Positions 14,992 to 22,130 of a stretch of 64,000 nucleotides of DNA are shown here, in pieces; position 1 is the stretch's first letter, and every line of letters begins with the position of its first letter. Source of the stretch: Actinomadura alba (GTDB taxonomy: Bacteria > Actinomycetota > Actinomycetes > Streptosporangiales > Streptosporangiaceae). The DNA is taken from contig NZ_JABVEC010000007.1 in the NCBI RefSeq assembly GCF_014323705.1, positions 186,001-250,000 of the forward strand, written 5' to 3'. The notes under the pieces are model-generated. The model was not told the origin of the DNA and did no database searches. It worked only from the letters and a program-made list of their open reading frames with translations. Position numbers and translations under genes: made by a program.

Positions 14992-17310
14992 ATGCGACGA
15001 GTGGAGCGAATCGGCGGCGTACTGGTCCTGCTCGTCATCGGTATCTTCTTCATCGCCCTCGGCAGCCTGGACCGCGCGGACAAGTCCGCCAGCGTTCTCG
15101 GCGTCTTCATCAGCCTGATCGGCTTGGGCATCGGGATCGTAAGCTGGCGCGCAGCGCGTGGTGTTCTGGACCTTGACGCGGCGGCGCGCTCTCTCGCCGT
15201 CGAAGTGCGTGCACAGTGGGCGGCCGAAGAAGCCAGGATCGGGTCACTGTTCAGGCCGGCCCCGCTGCCCGTCCGTTGGTCCAGCACCGGACGGCCGGTG
15301 CAGGCTCCGCCGGAGGCCGTGCTCGGCCGGAACGCGACGGGCGCGCGTCCGATCCGTCTTCGGCTGCGCGGCGACGTCAGCCGGATCGTCGAAGCTTTCC
15401 GGGCTCTCCCCAGGAGGCAACTCGTCGTCCTGGGGAAGCCGGGATCGGGCAAAACAGTCCTGGCGATGCAGCTTCTCCTCGATCTGCTGAAGAGACCGCA
15501 GGAGAACGAGCCCGTACCGGTCCTGCTCCCATTGTCGTCCTGGAATCCCGAAGTGCGCCTCCTCGACTGGATGACGTGCCGTATCCGGGCCGACCATCCG
15601 ACGCTCACCGAGGATGTCATCTCCCGGCTGCTCACCACCGAGAGGGTGATGCCGATTCTCGACGGCCTGGACGAACTCGCCCCTCACCTGCACGCGAAGG
15701 CCATTGACGCCATCGACCGCGCTGTGACCACCGGCCCACTGGTGCTGACCTGCCGTGGCGACGAGTATGAGACGGCCGTGACGTCCACTGGCGCGTTCCT
15801 CAGCCGCGCCGCCGTCATCGAACTCGAGCCCATCGAGGTCACCGAGGTCATCGACTTCCTCGACCTCACCCACATCCCGGAAGACGACCGCTGGAATCCG
15901 GTTCGCGCTCACCTGCGCGCCCATCCCGACGGCTCTCTCGCCGAGGCTCTGTCGACCCCGCTCATGGCCGACCTGGCCCGCACCGTTTACGAACGCCGTC
16001 CCGCCGATCCCGCCGAGCTGCTGGACTTCACCGACCGCGCCGCGGTTGAGGGCCACCTCCTCGATGCCTTCATCCCCGCCGTCTATGCCTCCGGCGACCC
16101 TCGTCGTGCGCGCCGCTGGCTCACCTACCTGGCGGAGAACATGGCCGCACATGGCACCCGCGACCTGTCCTGGTGGCAGTTCCGGTCCCAGGTCGTCGCC
16201 CTGACCGTCGCGGCGTTGTTCTGCGCCATGGGCTGGTGGTTCCTGCGCCTGTTGTTCGCGCCGCCGCTGGCCGCGCCCGGTGCGCTCGGGATGGCGGGCT
16301 TCGGCTACTTCGTCGTCAAAGACGGCGTCTGGGCCGAAATTCACCGACCGGACCCGCGGGCGATCGACCCGCTCGGCATGTTGCGTCGCCAGCGCCTGAC
16401 GGCCATCGGTTCGGCGTTGCTGGCCGGGCTCGGAGTCGGACTCGTCATCGCCGCGGTGGTGACGGTCGTCTTTGCCGCGAACAGCCGCTCGGCGGAACTG
16501 TACGCGGCCGTTTTCGGTTCGGTCTTCATGACCGTATCCGCTGCGAACACGCCCTGGGGCACCTTCCTGCTTTCGCGCCTCAGGCTGGCGGCGACGAGAC
16601 GACTCCCCCTGCGGTTCACCCGGTTCATTTCTGATGCTCACGAACGCGGCGTTCTCCGGCAGGCTGGGACGGTCTACCAGTTCCGGCACGCCCGGCTCCA
16701 GGACCGGCTGGCACCCCTCCAGCCTCGTCCTCAGCAGCCCGAGGGTGCACTGGACAGGGCGGAGGGTTTCTGGGGGCGCCAGGTCGGTCTGGTCGTAGCG
16801 GTCGTGTTGCCCGCGATGCTCCTCTTCGCCGTCCCCCAGGGGTACCGTCTTGACTACCACTCTGGAGCCGAACCACGTCATTACTCTGCCGTGGACAATC
16901 CCCGCTGCATGGGTACACAATCGCTGAACTGCGGATTCGCGTTCGTCTGGGAGCTGCCGCCCGGCGCCGTCGCCACCACCACGTTCAAGGTCTCGAAAGG
17001 CCTCACCGAGCAGCCTGTCGTCGGCTTCCGCGGCACCATCGCAGCCGAAGGGTGCCAAGGGGCGGCGGTCGGGCTCACACTCGCGGGTGCCGGATCCGCC
17101 TCGGTCACCAGCTCCCGGTTCGGGGAGGCCCCACTCAAGGACCTTGCTCGGGGAATCGCCTCCAAGCCGACACGGCTGACGTTCACCCTGCGCAGGCTCG
17201 ACAGCCGCCTCTGTACGGCCCGCCTGTTCTGGGACGGCGAAGGCCTCTCCTACGATCTCGCCTTTAAGCTCAAGCAGAGACTCCGCGGTGATCGCCCCGC
17301 GACCGAATGA
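14992..17310 (+). CDS. Membrane-anchored NACHT-type STAND NTPase
   Basis: A 772-residue protein. Two N-terminal transmembrane helices (GVLVLLVIGIFFIALGSL and VLGVFISLIGLGIGIVSW) are followed by a NACHT NTPase domain at about residues 110-330: Walker A LVVLGKPGSGKTVLAMQ, Walker B VMPILDGLDEL, sensor VLTCRGDEYE. Then come four or more helices (QVVALTVAALFCAMGWWFL; LLAGLGVGLVIAAVVTVVFA; LVVAVVLPAMLLFAVPQGYR) and a C-terminal extracytoplasmic domain with four cysteines. NACHT STAND proteins act as signal-triggered switches and some are phage-defence proteins; this layout is common in actinomycetes without known function. No effector domain is fused or adjacent. ATG 14992 lacks a clear ribosome-binding site. 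Confidence 0.85.
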   Translation: MRRVERIGGVLVLLVIGIFFIALGSLDRADKSASVLGVFISLIGLGIGIVSWRAARGVLDLDAAARSLAVEVRAQWAAEEARIGSLFRPAPLPVRWSSTGRPVQAPPEAVLGRNATGARPIRLRLRGDVSRIVEAFRALPRRQLVVLGKPGSGKTVLAMQLLLDLLKRPQENEPVPVLLPLSSWNPEVRLLDWMTCRIRADHPTLTEDVISRLLTTERVMPILDGLDELAPHLHAKAIDAIDRAVTTGPLVLTCRGDEYETAVTSTGAFLSRAAVIELEPIEVTEVIDFLDLTHIPEDDRWNPVRAHLRAHPDGSLAEALSTPLMADLARTVYERRPADPAELLDFTDRAAVEGHLLDAFIPAVYASGDPRRARRWLTYLAENMAAHGTRDLSWWQFRSQVVALTVAALFCAMGWWFLRLLFAPPLAAPGALGMAGFGYFVVKDGVWAEIHRPDPRAIDPLGMLRRQRLTAIGSALLAGLGVGLVIAAVVTVVFAANSRSAELYAAVFGSVFMTVSAANTPWGTFLLSRLRLAATRRLPLRFTRFISDAHERGVLRQAGTVYQFRHARLQDRLAPLQPRPQQPEGALDRAEGFWGRQVGLVVAVVLPAMLLFAVPQGYRLDYHSGAEPRHYSAVDNPRCMGTQSLNCGFAFVWELPPGAVATTTFKVSKGLTEQPVVGFRGTIAAEGCQGAAVGLTLAGAGSASVTSSRFGEAPLKDLARGIASKPTRLTFTLRRLDSRLCTARLFWDGEGLSYDLAFKLKQRLRGDRPATE

Positions 17311-17317
17311 GGCGCTG

Positions 17318-17978
17318 GAACGCGCCTGACGGCGCGCCCCGATCCACGAAGGACACGCGCTCGGGGTTGAACAGGAACACCACCCGGATGTTGCCGCCGG
17401 GCTCACCGCCGTCCTGGTCGTTGACCGGGTCGATCTCGCGCCAGTCGTGCTTCGGCCCGCCCGCCGCGCTGATCGCCGCGGTCAGTTTGGTCAGCGTCTG
17501 GTCGGCCGCGACGACGCCGTTGTTGTCCTGTACCTCCTCGACCGCGACGATGTCGGGCTTGGCTAGATTCGTGACGACGCCGTGCGCGAGCTGCGCGTAC
17601 TTCGAGGCGGGGTCGCCGGGCGCGAGGTTCTCCACGTTGTACGTCGCGACGGCGAGCTGCTTGGAGGTCTGCGGGGTCGCGACGACGGGCGGCAGGTTCT
17701 TGTGCTGCACCGCGCCGACCTGCGTCGCGGCGATCGTGTATCCGCCGAACAGCGAGTAGTCGACCGGCCCGGCCGTCGCGCCTTGGAGGACGTCGACGAC
17801 GGAGACGCCGGGGTTGCCGCCGTCGGCCGGCACGACCTCGATCCGGCCCGAGGGCTCGGTGTTCTCACAGAGGAGTTCGGTGCCGCCGCGGTACGTCCGC
17901 GACTGCGCCGGCTTGGTGGTGACGTATTGCTCGCCGTAGCCGTTGGACGGCCCGACCATCCGCGCGTCGTCTTCGCCG
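17318..17978 (-). pseudogene. Internal fragment of a large extracellular nuclease (ExeM/NucH-like)
   Basis: About 220 codons from the middle of a multidomain extracellular endonuclease/exonuclease/phosphatase protein. The order is right for that family: an OB-fold-like part (MVGPSNGYGEQYVTTKPAQS), the linker GPVDYSLFGGYTIAATQVGA, then the start of the nuclease domain (LAVATYNVENLAPGDPASKY and KPDIVAVEEVQDNNG). The catalytic C-terminal half and all N-terminal parts are missing. A stop directly precedes the fragment at 17979-17981 and homology ends within about 20 bp of the NACHT stop codon. Intact relatives exceed 600 residues. It is a relic carried between the 84-bp direct repeats. Confidence 0.8.
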
Positions 17979-18026
17979 ACCGGATTCGGTCAGCGGTGAT
18001 CAAGGGTGATCCACCCTGCTGCGCCG

Positions 18027-18110
18027 GCTCAGCGAAGCGCCGCCGGCAGGCCCACCAGCCGCGCGCTCTCGTCCCACAGTCGATCCTGCCGGGTGACGTC
18101 CGTGGTGTGC
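18027..18110 (+). repeat. 84-bp direct repeat, right copy (in SDR gene)
   Basis: Identical to 14847-14930. It includes the stop codon and final 27 codons of the SDR gene, so this is the functional copy and the left one is the orphan. Confidence 0.88.
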
Positions 18111-18892
18111 GGCGCAGTCGTGACCTCCTTGCGCCGCACGAAGTACCGTCCGGTCACTCCTTCCACTTCGGACGCCGTGGCGAGCCAGGTGGGATTGTCG
18201 GCGCCGTAGTCGGCGCCTGGCACGACCGGGTTGAGCAGGGTGGTGAACACTTTCAGCCCGCCTGACGCATGTCGGCCCAGGCCGGTCTGCTTGACGATGC
18301 CGGGGTGGCCGCCGTTGACCGTGATGTTCGTGCCTGCGAGCCGCGAAGCGAGCGCGTAGCCGAACATCGCGTTCATGTTCTTCGTTCGCCCGTAGGCGGC
18401 GAACGGCCGGAAGCTCGGCAGCGCGCCGAGCGTGCGTGCGTTGCGGAACTGCAGGTCGTCGAGGTCTACCGGCACCCGGGCCAGCGCCCGCGGCGCCGCG
18501 CCGACGATCACGAACCGCGCTCGGCCCGCGCCGACTCGCATGGCCAGCGTTCGCAGCAGCAGGTACGGCGCGAGGTGGTTCGTGGCGAACGTCAGTTGCA
18601 GGCCCTCGGCGGTGACCGCGTCGATCGGGGCGATGATCGCCGCGTTGCTGATCGCGACGTCCGGTAGCGGGTCCAGCCGGGCCGCGAGCTCGCGGACGTC
18701 GGTCATGAGCGACAGGTCCGCGACCTCGCCGTGGAGGTCGGCGTCCGGCGCCGCGGCCGCGATCCGCGACCTCGCCTCGTTGATCCGCGTGTGGTTGCGT
18801 CCGACGAGGACGACCGTGTGCCCGTCGGTCGCGAGCCTGCGCGCGATCGCCTCCCCGATGCCGCCCGTCGCCCCGGTGACCAAGATTCGCAT
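18029..18892 (-). CDS. Short-chain dehydrogenase/reductase
   Basis: A 287-residue SDR oxidoreductase: cofactor motif MRILVTGATGGIGEAIARRL, GRNHTR after strand 2 (suggesting NADP preference), ISNAAI for the NNAG motif, and AAYGRTKNMNAMFGYAL for YxxxK. At the usual catalytic serine position the sequence is VIVGAAPRALA, so the serine seems replaced. AGGAGG lies seven bases before ATG 18892. It is divergent from a TetR gene with two TTGAC-N3-GTCAA palindromes between them, so TetR-controlled expression is likely. The substrate is unknown. Its 3' end is duplicated at 14847-14930. Confidence 0.87.
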   Translation of the reverse strand: MRILVTGATGGIGEAIARRLATDGHTVVLVGRNHTRINEARSRIAAAAPDADLHGEVADLSLMTDVRELAARLDPLPDVAISNAAIIAPIDAVTAEGLQLTFATNHLAPYLLLRTLAMRVGAGRARFVIVGAAPRALARVPVDLDDLQFRNARTLGALPSFRPFAAYGRTKNMNAMFGYALASRLAGTNITVNGGHPGIVKQTGLGRHASGGLKVFTTLLNPVVPGADYGADNPTWLATASEVEGVTGRYFVRRKEVTTAPHTTDVTRQDRLWDESARLVGLPAALR

Positions 18893-18907
18893 CTTCATCC
18901 CTCCTGT

Positions 18908-18954
18908 GGTTGACGGCGTCAACCTAGCGGCCTAGGTTGACATCGTCAACCTAG
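18908..18954. promoter_or_regulatory. Two palindromic operators between SDR and TetR genes
   Basis: Palindrome 1, GGTTGACGGCGTCAACC, spans 18908-18924. Palindrome 2 spans 18932-18954 with arms CTAGGTTGAC and GTCAACCTAG around ATC. Both share GGTTGAC-N3-GTCAACC and their centres are 27 bp apart. They lie within 20 bp of the SDR start on one side and 14 bp of the TetR start on the other, as expected for autoregulated TetR operators. Confidence 0.85.
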
Positions 18955-18967
18955 TTACGATGGCGCG

Positions 18968-19534
18968 ATGGGGACCCGGGAGGCGCTGGTCGACGTGGCC
19001 ACCGTCCTGCTCGACGAGGGCGGGGTGGCGGCCGTGACGCTGCGCGAGGTGGGGCGGCAGGTCGGCGTGTCGCACAACGCCCCCTACAAGCACTTCGCCA
19101 GCAAGGAGCTGTTGCTGGCCGCCGTGGCCGCGGCCGAGCTCGAGCGGCGCGCTGCCGAGCTGGCGGCGGCCCTCAAGAGTGAGCGATCCCCCGAGGCGGC
19201 GCTGCGCGCGACCCTGCACGGCTACATCGCCTGGGCGCTCGAGCGGCCGGCCCGCTTCCGTCTGGTGTTCGGCCCGTGGAACATCCAGACGGACGAGCTG
19301 ACCAAGGCGGCGCACGCGGCGCAGACCGCGCTGGTCGACCTCGTCGCCGCCACCCAGGCCGCCGGCGCGCTGCCTCCCGGCGACTCGGTACGGCTGGCCT
19401 CGCTCCTGCGCGCGACCGCGCACGGGGCCGCCGAACTCGCCGCGGTGGGACATCTGGCCAAGGGCGGCAAGGGCAACGCGAGCCCGGACCAGCTCGTGGA
19501 CGATCTGCTGGGATATCTCCGTCCCGGCTCGTGA
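18968..19534 (+). CDS. TetR/AcrR family transcriptional repressor (WHG domain)
   Basis: A 188-residue TetR protein. The N-terminal helix-turn-helix is clear: REALVDVATVLLDEGGVAAV, TLREVGRQVGVSHNAPYKHF, then ASKELLLAAVAA. The C-terminal part (RATLHGYIAWALERPARFRL, VFGPWNIQTDELTKAAHAA) matches the WHG/TetR_C_33 ligand domain. It is divergent from the SDR gene and separated from it by a double palindrome; it most likely represses both itself and the SDR, with the SDR's substrate as a plausible inducer. Confidence 0.92.
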   Translation: MGTREALVDVATVLLDEGGVAAVTLREVGRQVGVSHNAPYKHFASKELLLAAVAAAELERRAAELAAALKSERSPEAALRATLHGYIAWALERPARFRLVFGPWNIQTDELTKAAHAAQTALVDLVAATQAAGALPPGDSVRLASLLRATAHGAAELAAVGHLAKGGKGNASPDQLVDDLLGYLRPGS

Positions 19535-19659
19535 CCCGCATAGCCGAGAAAGCAGGGGTGTAAGGTCGACCGCGCGCCGCGCCACCGGCTGACCGAGCGC
19601 CGGCTGGAGCGAGCTCCCTCCCCCTCTGACCAGGCACTTTCGATTCGTACAGAAAAATC

Positions 19660-19684
19660 GGCCGCCCGTGTCGATCGGGCGGCC
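19660..19684 (+). terminator. Hairpin overlapping the YciI promoter
   Basis: GGCCGCCC (19660-19667) and GGGCGGCC (19677-19684) form a perfect 8-bp stem. It could end the TetR transcript. The -35 element TGTCGA of the predicted ECF42 promoter lies in its loop, so the hairpin and the promoter overlap. Confidence 0.45.
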
Positions 19685-19695
19685 CTCCGTTCGAC
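19669..19695 (+). promoter_or_regulatory. Predicted ECF42-type promoter of the YciI gene
   Basis: TGTCGA at 19669-19674, 17-bp spacer, CGAC at 19692-19695. The same elements with the same spacing occur at 21538-21564 before the DoxX gene. The reported ECF42 target promoter, from memory, is TGTCGA in the -35 region with CGA/TC in the -10 region. Confidence 0.65.
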
Positions 19696-19755
19696 GCGAC
19701 GGTGAGCGCCGGGAGAAACGAGTTCACCGGCACCGCTGCAATGAGGAGACAGACC

Positions 19756-20109
19756 ATGCGATTCCTGATGATGACGACAGAGGACGGTTCGACCCCGGCC
19801 ACCCCGCCGAGCGAGCGACTCCAGGCCGAGATGGGCGCGTTCATCGCCGAGATGAGCAAGGCGGGCGTGCTGCTCGCCACCGGTGGGCTCGAGCCGCAGG
19901 GCATCCACATCGCTTCCAAGGACGGCAAGGTGACCGTGACCGACGGCCCCTACAGCGAGGCCAAGGAGGCCGTGGTCGGCTTCGCGCTGATCGAGGTACG
20001 CACCAGGGAGGAGGCCATCGAGTTGTCCAAGCGGTTCTGGCAGATCGTCGGCGATGGTCAGGGCGTGATCAAGCAGGTGTTCGGCCCGGAGGACCAGCCG
20101 GGCCAGTGA
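19756..20109 (+). CDS. YciI/DGPF domain protein
   Basis: A 117-residue protein of the YCII-related (DGPF) family: MRFLMMTTEDGSTPATPPSE, then GVLLATGGLEPQ and VTVTDGPYSEAKEAVVGFAL with the diagnostic DGPY. Such proteins have a ferredoxin-like fold, are of uncertain function, and are the classical neighbours and targets of ECF42 sigma factors. ATG 19756 follows GAGGAGA. The ECF42 sigma gene starts 118 bp downstream and a matching promoter lies upstream. Confidence 0.9.
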   Translation: MRFLMMTTEDGSTPATPPSERLQAEMGAFIAEMSKAGVLLATGGLEPQGIHIASKDGKVTVTDGPYSEAKEAVVGFALIEVRTREEAIELSKRFWQIVGDGQGVIKQVFGPEDQPGQ

Positions 20110-20227
20110 TCCCGGCCGGTCACAGGGTGGCATGGCCGCCTTGCGCGCCGCCCGCCGTACTCGACCTCAGGGGTTGCGGCGGGCGGCTTCTTGCGCGTTG
20201 ACCTGCAATGGTGCTCTCATCGTCCCC

Positions 20228-21511
20228 GTGACGCAGACAAAGGGGGAGCGATCAGCGGTTCACGGGGCGATCGCCGCGGTCTGGCGGCTGGAGTCGCCGC
20301 GGATCATCGCGGGCCTCGTACGCCTGGTGAACGACGTCGGCCTCGCCGAGGAACTGGCGCAGGACGCACTGGTCGCCGCCCTGGAGCAGTGGGCCGGATC
20401 CGGCATCCCCGACAACCCCGGTGCGTGGCTCATGGCGGTCGCCAAGCGCCGCGCCATCGACCGGATCCGCCGAGAGCAGCGCCTCGAACGCAAGATCGAG
20501 GAGATCGGGCACGGGCTGGAGACCGAGACCGGCGGTGCCGAGTTCGACGCCGCACTCGATCCCGAGCAGATCGAGGACGACCTGTTGCGGCTGGTGTTCA
20601 CCGCCTGCCACCCCGTGTTGTCCACGTCGGCCCGGGTTGCTCTGACGCTGCGGCTGCTCGGCGGGCTCACCACTGACGAGATCGCGCGGGCGTTTCTGGT
20701 GCCCGAGGCGACCGTCGCACAGCGGATCGTCCGGGCCAAGCGGACCTTGGCGCAGGCCGGCGTCCCGTTCGAAGTCCCCGCCGGGGCCGATCGCGCCGCC
20801 CGGCTGGCGTCGGTCCTTGAGGTCATCTACCTGATCTTCAATGAGGGTTACGCGGCGACGGCCGGTGACGACTGGGTCCGTACCGACCTGTGCCAGGAGG
20901 CGCTGCGGCTGGGACGGGTGCTGGCCGAGCTGGTGCCCGCGGAGGCCGAGGTGCACGGCCTGGTCGCGCTGATGGAGATCCAGGCATCCCGCACCCGGGC
21001 CCGTACCGGACCGTCCGGCGAGCCCGTCCCGCTGCCGGAGCAGGACCGCGCGCTCTGGGACCGGCTGCTGATCCACCGCGGCTTCGCGGCGCTGCTGCGC
21101 GCCCGGACCATCGGCGACCCGCCCGGTCCGTACGTCCTGCAGGCGGCGATCGCGGCCTGCCACGCTCAGGCGGTCACGGCCGACGCCACCGACTGGGAGC
21201 AGATCGCGGGGCTGTACGAGATCCTCGCCCGCACCGCACCCTCCCCCGTCGTCGAGGTGAACCGGGCGGTCGCGCTGGGCATGGCGTACGGCCCCGAGCG
21301 CGGCCTGGCCATCGCCGACGCGCTCACCGGCGAGCCGTCCCTGAAGAACTACCACCTTCTGCCGAGCGTGCGCGGCGACCTGCTGGCGCGTCTCGGCCGG
21401 GTGGCCGAGGCGAGCGCGGAGTTCGAGCGGGCGGCGGCCCTCACCCGTAATGAGCCGGAACGGCAGGTGCTCCTGAGACGCGCCGCTGAGCTGGCCGAAC
21501 AAGGCCGCTGA
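20228..21511 (+). CDS. ECF42-type RNA polymerase sigma factor with C-terminal extension
   Basis: A 427-residue sigma factor. The N-terminal ~185 residues hold regions 2 and 4 (GLVRLVNDVGLAEELAQDAL, NPGAWLMAVAKRRAIDRIRR; LTLRLLGGLTTDEIARAFLV, PEATVAQRIVRAKRTLAQAG). The long extension has LEVIYLIFNEGYAATAGDDW, then ARTAPSPVVEVNRAVALGMA and ends with TPR-like helices; this is the ECF42/DUF6596 architecture, in which the extension is needed for activity instead of an anti-sigma factor. GTG 20228 is chosen from the family start; no good ribosome-binding site is seen. It is flanked by its probable targets, a YciI and a DoxX gene. Confidence 0.92.
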   Translation: MTQTKGERSAVHGAIAAVWRLESPRIIAGLVRLVNDVGLAEELAQDALVAALEQWAGSGIPDNPGAWLMAVAKRRAIDRIRREQRLERKIEEIGHGLETETGGAEFDAALDPEQIEDDLLRLVFTACHPVLSTSARVALTLRLLGGLTTDEIARAFLVPEATVAQRIVRAKRTLAQAGVPFEVPAGADRAARLASVLEVIYLIFNEGYAATAGDDWVRTDLCQEALRLGRVLAELVPAEAEVHGLVALMEIQASRTRARTGPSGEPVPLPEQDRALWDRLLIHRGFAALLRARTIGDPPGPYVLQAAIAACHAQAVTADATDWEQIAGLYEILARTAPSPVVEVNRAVALGMAYGPERGLAIADALTGEPSLKNYHLLPSVRGDLLARLGRVAEASAEFERAAALTRNEPERQVLLRRAAELAEQGR

Positions 21512-21537
21512 AGAATCTCGAAGAAATCCGGGGCGGA

Positions 21538-21564
21538 TGTCGATCCGGGCGGTCGCCGGACGAC
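21538..21564 (+). promoter_or_regulatory. Predicted ECF42-type promoter of the DoxX gene
   Basis: TGTCGA at 21538-21543, 17-bp spacer, CGAC at 21561-21564, 48 bp before the DoxX start. The promoter before the YciI gene has the same boxes and spacing; the conserved context TGTCGATC and CGACGCG extends beyond both boxes. Confidence 0.65.
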
Positions 21565-21611
21565 GCGTTGGCAGCACACACGCGACAGACCGTCCCGGAA
21601 GGACCATTGAC

Positions 21612-22034
21612 ATGACCACGCACACTCACTCCACCGCCTCCGGCAACGCTTCGAAGCCGAGCACGCTGCGCCGCACGCTGTGGGTACTCCAGATCCTCAT
21701 CGCGGCCTTCCTGCTCATCGCTTCGGCGATGCCCAAGTTCGCCGGGCAGAAGGACGCGGTGGAGACCTTCGCCGAGATCGGCTGGGGCCAGTGGTTCCGG
21801 TACGTGACCGGCGCCGTCGAGGCGGCGGGCGCGATCGGCCTGGTCGTGCCACGGCTCGCCGGCCTCGCGGCGACCGGCCTCATCGGCCTCATGATCGGCG
21901 CGATCCTCACCCAGGTGCTGGTCCTCGTTCCCGCGTTCGCAGCGCTGCCCGCCGCGTTCGCCATCGTGTTCGCGCTGATCGCCTACGACCGCCGCGAAGA
22001 GACCCGGCAGCTGCTGCGCTCCCTGCGGCCCTGA
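21612..22034 (+). CDS. DoxX family membrane protein
   Basis: A 140-residue integral membrane protein with four helices: LWVLQILIAAFLLIASAMPK, WFRYVTGAVEAAGAIGLVVP, LAATGLIGLMIGAILTQVLV and FAALPAAFAIVFALIAYDRR. The KFAGQKDAVETFAEIGWGQW loop is typical of DoxX-like proteins, linked in some actinobacteria to redox or quinone-related stress responses. GGAAGGA sits before ATG 21612. A predicted ECF42 promoter lies 48 bp upstream, placing it in the regulon of the preceding sigma factor. Bases 22054-22082, just after its stop, recur at 51435-51463. Confidence 0.87.
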   Translation: MTTHTHSTASGNASKPSTLRRTLWVLQILIAAFLLIASAMPKFAGQKDAVETFAEIGWGQWFRYVTGAVEAAGAIGLVVPRLAGLAATGLIGLMIGAILTQVLVLVPAFAALPAAFAIVFALIAYDRREETRQLLRSLRP

Positions 22035-22130
22035 CCGTACGACTCTCGCGGACCGAACGCGACCGCCGGGGACGCCACAAGGCCATGCGCAGACGTAGTA
22101 ATCATCCTTCACCAGGTTGAGCGCGCGGGA

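Noticed and set aside
15244..17406. Very long minus-strand open frame opposite the NACHT gene
   Set aside because: GC-rich antisense shadow; translation has no domain logic and the plus strand encodes a clear NTPase.
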